From Spirochaetia bacterium (GTDB lineage: Bacteria; Spirochaetota; Spirochaetia; Treponematales; Breznakiellaceae): a stretch of 20,553 nucleotides of DNA. The stretch lies in the NCBI GenBank assembly GCA_025997675.1, contig BNUX01000051.1:1-20553 (forward strand). The letters run 5' to 3'. Shown in pieces: positions 14,965 to 20,553 of this stretch (positions are counted from its first letter, which is position 1; every line of letters begins with the position of its first letter). The notes below the pieces were generated by a model. That model did not search any database. It saw only the letters and a list, made by a program, of their open reading frames with translations, and was not told the DNA's origin. The translations under genes were made by a program, and so were the position numbers.

Positions 14965-15825
14965 CTATTGCAGAAGCTGAAGGACCGTCTGGCTTTTCTG
15001 ATTGGCCTGAGCGAGCATTGCGGTTCCGGCCTGGTTGAGGATCTGGTTCTTCGTAAAGTTGACCATCTCATCCGCCATGTTGGTGTCCCGGATGCGGGAT
15101 TCAGCAGCCTGCAGGTTTTCTGCACCGATATCAATGCCGCGGATCGCGTGTTCCAGACGATTCTGGTAGGCGCCAAGATCTGAACGCTGCTTGCTGATAC
15201 GCTTGAGGGCTTCGTCAAGGGTTCCAATGGCACGGTTGGCGCTGTCCGGGTCGGTAAATGAAAGAATCGTGTCATCACCAACGTTCCGCATCCCAAGGCT
15301 CTTCGTGGTCATGGTGCCGACAAACACCTGCTCCCGCTGATCCATGTTGGCGCCGATATGGAGCCACATAGAGGCGGTAGGGAGGTTCTCCCCGGCTTCC
15401 CGGGCAAAGCGGCCGGTCAGCAGATTCATCCCGTTGAACTGGGCATGGGACGCAACCCGGTCTACTTCGTCAATCAATGCCGACACTTCAACCTGAATGT
15501 ACATCCGGTCTTCATCGGTATAAATACCGTTCGAAGCCTGGACCGCCAGTTCGCGGAGACGCTGAATAATATCCTGGGATTCCTGTAAATAACCCTCTGT
15601 TGTTTGAATAAATGAAATGCCATTCTGGGCGTTGGTGGACGCCTGGTTTAAACCCCGAATCTGGCTGCGCATCTTTTCAGATACGGCGATCCCCGATGCA
15701 TCATCACCGGCGCGGTTGATGCGTAATCCGCTCGACAGCTTCTCCATGTTTTTGTCCAGACTGCCTTGAGTAACCTTGAGGGACCTGTCGGCAAACATCG
15801 CGCTTAAGTTATGATTAATAATCAT
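14965..15825 (-). CDS. flaB: Flagellin, FlaB-type periplasmic filament core protein
   Basis: 286 aa. A conserved flagellin N-terminal domain ([17 protein letters not shown] through [10 protein letters not shown]) joins directly to the C-terminal domain ([12 protein letters not shown] through [14 protein letters not shown]) with almost no variable middle, as expected of spirochaete FlaB filaments, which lie in the periplasm. No signal peptide, as it is exported by the flagellar type III apparatus. Two ATGs lie in tandem; the second (15825) is chosen because AAGGGAGG is at proper spacing and the length then equals the paralogue. By eye it differs from the upstream copy at about 33 of 286 positions. 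Its own sigma-28 promoter, 5' hairpins and terminator flank it. Confidence 0.97.
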   Translation of the reverse strand: MIINHNLSAMFADRSLKVTQGSLDKNMEKLSSGLRINRAGDDASGIAVSEKMRSQIRGLNQASTNAQNGISFIQTTEGYLQESQDIIQRLRELAVQASNGIYTDEDRMYIQVEVSALIDEVDRVASHAQFNGMNLLTGRFAREAGENLPTASMWLHIGANMDQREQVFVGTMTTKSLGMRNVGDDTILSFTDPDSANRAIGTLDEALKRISKQRSDLGAYQNRLEHAIRGIDIGAENLQAAESRIRDTNMADEMVNFTKNQILNQAGTAMLAQANQKSQTVLQLLQ

Positions 15826-15842
15826 CATTCCTCCCTTCGCCG

Positions 15843-15907
15843 ATGACGCTCATCGTCATGGCTCCATTAATAATTTGTGTGCCCCAGGGTTTCCCCTCCG
15901 GTCACAC
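15843..15907 (-). promoter_or_regulatory. Structured 5' leader of the downstream flaB
   Basis: The predicted mRNA start is near 15906. The first bases form GTGTG...CACAC (arms 15903-15907 and 15877-15881), making a hairpin at the 5' end. A second perfect inverted repeat, ATGACG-ATGAG-CGTCAT (15843-15859), lies just before the ribosome site at 15829-15837. Several GGA triplets lie in the leader and ribosome site. The functions are inferred. Confidence 0.5.
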
Positions 15908-15912
15908 TATTA

Positions 15913-15939
15913 ATATCGGAATTTGCGTCCGGACCTTTA
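15913..15939 (-). promoter_or_regulatory. Sigma-28 (FliA) promoter of the downstream flaB
   Basis: On the minus strand, TAAA (15936-15939) and TCCGATAT (15913-15920) are separated by exactly 15 bp, close to the consensus TAAA-N15-GCCGATAA. It lies about 90 bp upstream of the start codon and after the terminator of the other flaB. Confidence 0.87.
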
Positions 15940-15970
15940 GGAAATTCGCAGGGCACAAGAATGAACTGGG

Positions 15971-16005
15971 TAAAAAAGAGCTGTTCCGGCCTAAGCCGGA
16001 ACAGC
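15971..16005 (-). terminator. Flagellin terminator (upstream copy)
   Basis: On the minus strand, GCTGTTCCGGC and GCCGGAACAGC pair as an 11-bp perfect stem around a TTAG loop, followed by TC and six T. It lies about 83 bp after the flagellin stop at 16088 and separates the two flagellin transcripts. Confidence 0.9.
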
Positions 16006-16087
16006 GCCTTCCCGGTACGTCTTCTGTATTGCAATTTTTCCCCCCGTACCTGCCGCCGCTTATGCGGCGACCGACGCTGGGTTAAAG

Positions 16088-16948
16088 CTATTGCAGAAGC
16101 TGGAGTACAGTCTGACCTCTCTGATTTGCCTGAGCGAGCATTGCGGTTCCGGCTTGGTTGAGGATCTGGTTCTTCGTAAAGCCAACCATCTCGTTCGCCA
16201 TGTTGGTATCGCGGATGCGGGACTCTGAAGCTTGCAAATTCTCAGCTCCGACATCAAGGCCACGGACTGCGTGTTCCAGGCGGTTCTGGTAGGCGCCAAG
16301 ATCAGCCCTTTGTTTGCTAATCCTTTTCAGCGCCTCATCGAGGGTTCCAATGGCACGGTTGGAGCTGTCCGGATCGGACAGCGAAAGAATAGAATCGTCA
16401 CCGACATTGCGGACCCCAAGGCCCTTCGCCGTCATGGTGCCGATAAACACCTGTTCCCGCTGATCCATGTTGGCGCCGATATGGAACCACATAGAAGCAG
16501 TAACAACATTTTCACCAATTTGTCTTCCGAACCGGCCCGTGAGCAGGTTCATCCCGTTGAACTGAGCGTGGGACGCAATCCGGTCGACTTCATCAATAAG
16601 CTGAGAGACTTCGACTTGAATGTACATCCGGTCCTCATCAGTATAAATACCGTTCGAAGACTGCACCGCCAACTCGCGGATACGCTGCATGATGTCCTGG
16701 GTTTCCTGGAGGTACCCTTCCGTTGTCTGAATGAATGAAATACCATTCGAGGCGTTGGTAGACGCCTGATTCAAACCACGGATCTGGGCGCGCATCTTTT
16801 CGGAAACAGCGAGTCCGGAAGCATCATCACCGGCGCGGTTGATGCGTAAGCCGCTTGATAGTTTCTCCATGTTCTTGTCCAGGGAACCCTGGGTAACCTT
16901 GAGGGACCTATCAGCAAACATCGCACTTAAGTTGTGATTAATAACCAT
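16088..16948 (-). CDS. flaB: Flagellin, FlaB-type periplasmic filament core protein (upstream paralogue)
   Basis: 286 aa, same build as the neighbouring copy: conserved N- and C-terminal coiled-coil domains with a minimal centre. About 88% identical by eye; differences gather at the centre ([15 protein letters not shown] against [15 protein letters not shown]), the part facing outward in flagellin filaments. AAGGGAG sits seven bases before the ATG at 16948. It has its own sigma-28 promoter and a leader of about 180 nt with two hairpins. Spirochaetes commonly have several FlaB proteins; tandem copies of this likeness suggest a recent duplication. Confidence 0.97.
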   Translation of the reverse strand: MVINHNLSAMFADRSLKVTQGSLDKNMEKLSSGLRINRAGDDASGLAVSEKMRAQIRGLNQASTNASNGISFIQTTEGYLQETQDIMQRIRELAVQSSNGIYTDEDRMYIQVEVSQLIDEVDRIASHAQFNGMNLLTGRFGRQIGENVVTASMWFHIGANMDQREQVFIGTMTAKGLGVRNVGDDSILSLSDPDSSNRAIGTLDEALKRISKQRADLGAYQNRLEHAVRGLDVGAENLQASESRIRDTNMANEMVGFTKNQILNQAGTAMLAQANQRGQTVLQLLQ

Positions 16949-17053
16949 AAATTCACTCCCTTGGCATTTTCAGCGCATCGTCATCCCTTGACAACGATCA
17001 ACGCCGCGGCATCCTTGCCGTTGCTAAAATAAAACGTGCCTGAACCCTCGACC

Positions 17054-17120
17054 CACCCGTTCCCGGAAGGGTGAGGATCGGACTAGTCCATGGGGGCCCA
17101 ACGGGCACATGAGTCAGTCC
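17054..17120 (-). promoter_or_regulatory. Two hairpins in the long leader of the upstream flaB
   Basis: Nearest the 5' end (17080-17120), GGACT, CATG and GCCC pair with GGGC, CATG and AGTCC around a GTT loop, broken by internal loops. Next (17054-17073), CACCC and TTCC pair with GGAA and GGGTG around one base. About 100 nt without an evident strong fold then lead to the ribosome site. Confidence 0.5.
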
Positions 17121-17133
17121 AGTTTCATTATTA

Positions 17134-17160
17134 GTATCGGTGTTTGGAAAATTGGCTTTA
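17134..17160 (-). promoter_or_regulatory. Sigma-28 (FliA) promoter of the upstream flaB
   Basis: On the minus strand, TAAA (17157-17160) and ACCGATAC (17134-17141) are separated by exactly 15 bp. Transcription should start near 17127, about 180 nt before the start codon. The -35 lies 13 bp past the stop of the aminopeptidase gene. Confidence 0.87.
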
Positions 17161-17173
17161 GGGGAATTTGAAT

Positions 17174-18250
17174 TTATTTGCCGGTAGCCAGCCCAAGCGC
17201 CCTTTCAAGCTGGGCTTTGGGATCGCCCCGGGACTTGAGGGTTTTTACGGCGGTGATGAACCGGGGGAGGTCCCGTCCGGAGCGCTCATAGAGGTCTTGG
17301 AAATAGTGGTCGTTCTCGTAGTAGAGGCGGTAGAGTTCCAGGTAGGCGTTGTTTATGGGGAGGTCTGAAAAATTCCGGTAGTTATCGTTTTGAAAAAGAG
17401 TATCGTAATTTTCGGCAAACCGGGTCTTGGCGGCCCGGATGATCTCCGCCTTTTTTTGCAGCTTTTCCTCTCTGGAAATATCGCTTTCATAGACCGGCTC
17501 CAGTTCGGCGATAAGTTCCCGGATCACTCCCAGGAAGGCGGCGCTATCTCCATCGGACACAGCAATAGCCCGGTATTCATCGGAGTCTACCCCGAAGGTT
17601 TCTTCTATATACAAGCGGCTTCCTTCGGTACCGATAAATTCCGCCAATTCCTCGTTAAACTGGGCGTGGCTTTTTAGATAGATCGTAGCATGGGTGGATT
17701 CGTGGATGATAAGGTCCGCCAACCGGTGAGGGCGGTATTTCTTCATATAGGAATAAAGGGGATCCGAAAAAAACCCCAGGGTACTGAAGGCCTCAACCCC
17801 CCGGACCCAAACATCCAGCCCCTTTTTTTCCAGCTTGCCCCGTTCCTTGCGGGCATCCTCGGGGTTAAAAAAGCCCTTATAGGGAACGGCCCCAACAATG
17901 GGAAACCACCATTCATGCCGGTCAAAGGAATCCCCGGCGGAAGCGGAAACCACCGCCGCCAGATAATCCCGGTCAATCTCGACATACTTGGTATAGTTGG
18001 CAGTCTCCCGGAGCCCCAGTTCCTCCTGGGCAAAACGGCGTATATCCTTCACCCGCCGGGCAAATTCGGCATCATCAAGGGAGGAACCGGCCAGGAGTGA
18101 CTCCATCGGAACCGCCTTGCCCAGGTATCCAAATAGGGCGCTCCCCTGCTTGAGGGTATAACACCCCGAAAAAAGGGCGCAGCACCCCAGGAGTATTGCC
18201 GCCGCAAAAAAAGGTATACAGGTGAATAGTGTCGTGGGAAAACTTCTCAT
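17174..18250 (-). CDS. Predicted zinc aminopeptidase lipoprotein (COG4324 type)
   Basis: 358 aa. A lipoprotein signal ends at ALFSGC (acylated Cys30), so the protein is anchored in the envelope. HESTH at 183-187 is the zinc-binding HExxH, and E200 or E204 in FNEELAEFIGTEG is the probable third ligand. The YTLKQG...GYLGKAVP start and the WWFPIVGAVPYKGFF segment fit the COG4324 predicted aminopeptidase group. Substrate unknown; peptide trimming in the periplasm is a guess. No ribosome site is seen; TATACT ends 7 nt before the ATG, so the mRNA may be leaderless. Confidence 0.83.
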   Translation of the reverse strand: MRSFPTTLFTCIPFFAAAILLGCCALFSGCYTLKQGSALFGYLGKAVPMESLLAGSSLDDAEFARRVKDIRRFAQEELGLRETANYTKYVEIDRDYLAAVVSASAGDSFDRHEWWFPIVGAVPYKGFFNPEDARKERGKLEKKGLDVWVRGVEAFSTLGFFSDPLYSYMKKYRPHRLADLIIHESTHATIYLKSHAQFNEELAEFIGTEGSRLYIEETFGVDSDEYRAIAVSDGDSAAFLGVIRELIAELEPVYESDISREEKLQKKAEIIRAAKTRFAENYDTLFQNDNYRNFSDLPINNAYLELYRLYYENDHYFQDLYERSGRDLPRFITAVKTLKSRGDPKAQLERALGLATGK

Positions 18251-18257
18251 GTTCTAT

Positions 18258-18263
18258 AGTATA
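18258..18263 (-). promoter_or_regulatory. -10 element, possible leaderless promoter
   Basis: TATACT on the minus strand ends 7 nt before the ATG at 18250. The -35 region is weak. A second -10-like TATTAT lies just upstream. Confidence 0.45.
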
Positions 18264-18318
18264 GCCATAATAGCGGACTAATCCCAGCACGGCACGGCCC
18301 CTGCCGTCCCCGTGGCTC

Positions 18319-18549
18319 TTACGCCGAAGCCGCGATTTTTTCCCGCACCATTTCACCGATGATGTGGGCGGGGGTGGTGTGGGCGGCATCGGCGCGCGTC
18401 ATAATATAGTTGTAGCTTACCTCATCTAGTCCGCGTAAAAGTTCCCGGCTGCGCATAATGGGGCCTGTCCCTTCGCCCAGCTTAAGAGAACCATTGGTGA
18501 ACTCCTCATCCAGGGCTTCCGATTCTTCATCAGTCATTGACATTGCCAT
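18319..18549 (-). CDS. Probable antitoxin of a two-gene toxin-antitoxin-like pair
   Basis: 76 aa from the ATG at 18549. A start at 18561 is open, but it would place the GGAGG of the ribosome site inside the coding sequence. The N-terminus is very acidic (MTDEESEALDEEF) and the C-terminus is a helical segment (SYNYIMTRADAAHTTPAHII) followed by GEMVREKIAASA. This fits small antitoxins with a disordered acidic part and a helical DNA-binding or dimer part, but I see no named fold with certainty. It overlaps the preceding gene by 20 bp, as toxin-first pairs often do. A stem ACGGC-CCCT-GCCGT lies about 12 bp past the stop but has no T-run. Confidence 0.6.
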   Translation of the reverse strand: MAMSMTDEESEALDEEFTNGSLKLGEGTGPIMRSRELLRGLDEVSYNYIMTRADAAHTTPAHIIGEMVREKIAASA

Positions 18550-18802
18550 AATATCCTCCAATACCTGCTTCTTTGAGCCATCTGTCCTGACACTTCATGG
18601 CGTGAAACACATAATAACTCCCGTCATCAAACTCACGGTAGCCAATCTCAAGCGGGTTTCCGGCACGGCTATAGCCCACGGCAAGGAATGTGTCAGTCTT
18701 TCCTTCCTTTGGTTTTTCAAACACAGCGGTTGTAATAGCCCATTCAATATCAGCTTTTGATACACTATGCTTGAACGCCGTCTTGTTGAACGCTATCTCC
18801 AT
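18530..18802 (-). CDS. Probable BrnT/RelE-fold-like toxin
   Basis: 90 aa. The order AFKHSVSKADIEWAITTAVFE, then a beta-rich part (TDTFLAVGYSRAGNPLEIGY) and a final VFHAMKCQDRWLK resembles small RNase-like toxins of the BrnT kind, in which an N-terminal His-helix is followed by four strands and a HAM-x-x-R-like end. The likeness is by pattern only. It precedes and overlaps a small acidic gene, the usual toxin-first order of brnTA-like loci. The ATG at 18802 has only a closely placed GGAG. Confidence 0.58.
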   Translation of the reverse strand: MEIAFNKTAFKHSVSKADIEWAITTAVFEKPKEGKTDTFLAVGYSRAGNPLEIGYREFDDGSYYVFHAMKCQDRWLKEAGIGGYYGNVND

Positions 18803-18808
18803 ACTCCC

Positions 18809-18837
18809 ACTCTACCACACCCCCGCCAAAACCGCAA
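18809..18837 (-). promoter_or_regulatory. Possible promoter of the toxin-antitoxin-like pair, leaderless geometry
   Basis: On the minus strand, TTGCGG (18832-18837) and TAGAGT (18809-18814) are 17 bp apart, and the -10 ends 6 nt before the ATG at 18802. Both hexamers are imperfect. Confidence 0.4.
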
Positions 18838-18865
18838 CACGCACGGTCACCCCCACGGCTATTCC

Positions 18866-19699
18866 CTACTCCGCCTGTACCTTCGCCTTAATATCCGCCG
18901 TCCACCCATCCACCGTATTGTTTGTAGTATACGCCGCCAACAGCCCGTTTGCCACCTTAATTTTTAAGCCCGCAGGGGTGTTATCGAACATATTGGTACC
19001 AAGCGTTGGCGGCGTAGAAGGCCGCATAATCACCGATGTAAGGCTGGTACAATTCTTAAACGTATAGTTCCAGGAAGAGGTAACACCGGCAGGGATGGTA
19101 ATCGAGGTCAGGCTGCTGCAGTTCTGGAATATGTTCGATATATTGGTCAGCGTATTGGGCAAGGTAATGGACGCAAGATACTTCGGATTACAATAGGTAC
19201 TGTAGGGACTGAGCATATCATACGTATTGGCGATGGTACTACCGCTCAGATCGAAGGACACATATTTATAAACGCCGGAATTTAAATAATAAGCGCCGTT
19301 AATTGCCGCAAAAAGTGTCGCCAGTCCACCACTGCCGTTGTAGTTAAGCTGAGATGGATCCGATACGTTGAGCTTGACCACAACCGGATTAGCCGCGCTA
19401 CCACCTCCTGACGCGCTGGAAATATAGGCTGCCAAGGCGGCTACCACTTCTGCGGCGGTTGCCGAACTGTTCGCGGTTATGACGTTTCCAGGGTCAGTGC
19501 CGCCGGGGTCAGTGCCACCGGGGTCAGTGCCACCGGGGTCAGTGCTGCCGGGGTCAGTGCCGCCGGGGTTGGTGCCGCCGGGGTCAGTACCACCAGGGCT
19601 AGTGGAATCGCCTGACCCCTTATCACCGCAAGACACAACCGTCATACCCAATGCCAGCAACAGGCTGAGCATTACCACAAAAGTCCCGTTCCACTTCAT
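18866..19699 (-). CDS. BspA-like leucine-rich-repeat lipoprotein with PGGTD linker
   Basis: 277 aa from the ATG at 19699; the frame is open to 19735, but the signal peptide begins here and a GGGGGTTGG ribosome site precedes it. Signal peptide with lipobox ending VVSC (Cys about 24), then a low-complexity linker of Pro-Gly-Gly-Thr-Asp five-residue repeats, an Ala/Ser-rich region, and LRR_5/BspA-type repeats (YLASITLPNTL, SLTSITIPAGV, SLTSVIMRPST) with the usual terminal AAYTTNNTVDGWTADIKAK cap. Probably exposed on a membrane surface; members elsewhere bind host or environmental proteins or polymers. Ligand unknown. Confidence 0.85.
   Translation of the reverse strand: MKWNGTFVVMLSLLLALGMTVVSCGDKGSGDSTSPGGTDPGGTNPGGTDPGSTDPGGTDPGGTDPGGTDPGNVITANSSATAAEVVAALAAYISSASGGGSAANPVVVKLNVSDPSQLNYNGSGGLATLFAAINGAYYLNSGVYKYVSFDLSGSTIANTYDMLSPYSTYCNPKYLASITLPNTLTNISNIFQNCSSLTSITIPAGVTSSWNYTFKNCTSLTSVIMRPSTPPTLGTNMFDNTPAGLKIKVANGLLAAYTTNNTVDGWTADIKAKVQAE
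19491..19595 (-). repeat. 15-bp coding tandem repeat, seven units
   Basis: Seven 15-bp units (plus strand GGGTCAGTGCCGCCG with third-position and a few other changes) encode the Pro-Gly-Gly-Thr-Asp linker of the lipoprotein; an eighth degenerate unit follows. Because the unit is a multiple of three, copy-number change would alter linker length without breaking the frame. Confidence 0.93.
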
Positions 19700-19725
19700 G
19701 TTCCAACCCCCTTTGTATGCGCCGC

Positions 19726-19756
19726 CGCCGGACACCGCACATCCACTTGTCCGGCG
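19726..19756 (-). other. 9-bp inverted repeat between two surface-protein genes
   Basis: CGCCGGACA (19726-19734) and TGTCCGGCG (19748-19756) pair around 13 bases. It begins 8 bp past the stop of the PMP-like gene and lies about 27 bp before the lipoprotein start. It has no T-run, so it could be an attenuator, an RNA-stability element or a Rho-dependent end. Confidence 0.5.
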
Positions 19757-19764
19757 TCTATTCC

Positions 19765-20553
19765 CTACTCCCAGCCGCCGGCCGAGCCATATACTCTGTA
19801 GTCTAAGTTCACAGTCGGCCCCGCCTCAGCATTGCGCCATTGATCTTGGCCATTATAAGCCACTTTCCCACCCCCTGCTGAGTTGGTACTGGTAATGGTA
19901 CCGCCGGTTTTAATAATACGGCCGCACACACCGCCGCCGTAGGAGAGGTAGGAGCTGGAAGCCGTATTCCCGCTGATAGTACCGCCTGTCATCGTAAACG
20001 TCCCAATCGCCCACACACCGCCGCCGAGGGCGTTGGTGCTGGAAGCTGTATTCCCGCTGATAGTACCGTCCGACATCGTAAATGTCCCTCCATTACTTAC
20101 ACCGCCGCCGAGGGAAGCTGTATTCCCGCTGATAGTCCCACCTGACATCGTAAATGTCCCCCAGAAACCCGCCTCCACACCGCCGCCGATGGGAGCTGTA
20201 TTCCCGCTGATAGTACCGCCTGTCATCGTAAACGTCCCTTTTAACACATGCACACCGCCGCCGGAGCCGCCGGAAGCTGCATTCCCGCTGATAGTACCGC
20301 CTGTCATCGTAAACGTCCCATCATCCACATACACCCCACCGCCGCCGCTGTAGGAGGAGGAGGTATTCCCGGTGATTTTCGAGCCATTGTTCATCACCAG
20401 AGTCCCACCGGAGACCCTAACCAGTTCGGTATTGTTGTTGGGTAGCCCTTGAAGCGTAATGTTGCTGTCCAGCACAAGTTTAACCCCGGAACTTATGGTG
20501 AAAAGGGAGCCGTTAGGGCTTAAACTCACCGTTTTTTCAGAACCGCCGCCTCG
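19765..20553 (-). CDS. PMP-like beta-helix repeat protein, 3' part only
   Basis: At least 262 codons; the frame is open through the window edge, so the true start lies outside and the GTG at 20529 is not a credible start. Five imperfect repeats of about 25-30 aa share FTMTGGTISGNTA followed by a Gly-rich GGGV turn, the pattern of chlamydial polymorphic-membrane-protein repeats and other right-handed beta-helices. The protein ends in NLDYRVYGSAGGWE with no autotransporter barrel, so the visible part is a repeat passenger or tail. Likely secreted or surface exposed; the adhesive role is inferred from the family. Confidence 0.8.
   Translation of the reverse strand, partial: RGGGSEKTVSLSPNGSLFTISSGVKLVLDSNITLQGLPNNNTELVRVSGGTLVMNNGSKITGNTSSSYSGGGGVYVDDGTFTMTGGTISGNAASGGSGGGVHVLKGTFTMTGGTISGNTAPIGGGVEAGFWGTFTMSGGTISGNTASLGGGVSNGGTFTMSDGTISGNTASSTNALGGGVWAIGTFTMTGGTISGNTASSSYLSYGGGVCGRIIKTGGTITSTNSAGGGKVAYNGQDQWRNAEAGPTVNLDYRVYGSAGGWE
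19940..20380 (-). repeat. Coding repeats of the PMP-like gene
   Basis: The block that reads GCTGTATTCCCGCTGATAGT on the plus strand recurs about five times at 75-90 bp intervals with nearly identical bases, encoding ISGNTA-type beta-helix turns. The near-identity at silent positions points to recent duplication or gene conversion rather than old repeats. Confidence 0.85.

Noticed and set aside
19479..19895. Plus-strand frame with Pro-Pro-Gly-Ser-Val repeats
   Set aside because: Antisense to the PGGTD linker of the lipoprotein; the real strand has a signal peptide, lipobox and LRRs.
20033..20353. Plus-strand frame with VFPLIVPxDIVNVP repeats
   Set aside because: Antisense to the beta-helix repeats; the minus-strand frame gives the known repeat pattern and continues off the window.

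Overview
The window looks like chromosomal DNA of a spirochaete, most likely a high-GC Treponema of the termite-gut type. Three things point there: two FlaB-type periplasmic flagellins driven by sigma-28 promoters, an archaeal-type AspRS in one operon with gatCAB, and many lipoproteins. The genus is an inference from gene content and base composition; no ribosomal marker is present.

Layout. (1) 1-126 is a perfect 21-bp tandem array cut by the window edge. (2) 286-2313 (+) holds a shortened NFACT/RqcH-family protein and a DnaQ-fold exonuclease. (3) 2319-6948 (-) is the operon gatC-gatA-gatB-aspS. The AspRS carries both residues that mark non-discriminating enzymes, so these genes together read as the indirect route to Asn-tRNA(Asn), and possibly Gln-tRNA(Gln). 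(4) 6993-7297 is an AT-rich, two-end-truncated radical SAM relic flanked by an 8-bp direct repeat. (5) 7394-9348 (+) holds a GT2 glycosyltransferase and an RlmB/TrmH-type methyltransferase, followed by a 20-bp tandem array of small palindromes. (6) 9628-13275 (+) is an operon of a secreted SH3-like protein, an M48 metalloprotease lipoprotein and a CHASE2-class III adenylate cyclase: a plausible envelope-to-cAMP module. (7) 13319-13889 (+) is a small overlapping pair with its own promoter; the second member is a DUF2335-type membrane protein. (8) 14018-16948 (-) has two near-identical flagellin genes, each with its own sigma-28 promoter, leader and terminator, plus an SPL-like radical SAM gene behind the second. 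(9) 17174-18802 (-) holds a COG4324-type aminopeptidase lipoprotein and a toxin-antitoxin-like pair. (10) 18866-20553 (-) encodes two surface-type proteins: a BspA-like LRR lipoprotein with a Pro-Gly-Gly-Thr-Asp linker, and the 3' part of a PMP-like beta-helix protein that runs off the window.

The most unusual signals are regulatory. Several genes have a -10 hexamer ending 6-8 nt before the start codon and no Shine-Dalgarno, which implies leaderless mRNAs, while their operon partners have good ribosome sites. The two intergenic arrays have units of 20 and 21 bp, about two helical turns, and each unit carries a short inverted repeat. No single obviously new multi-gene system can be proven from the sequence. 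The best candidates are the tandem arrays, the DUF2335 pair and the structured flagellin leaders.
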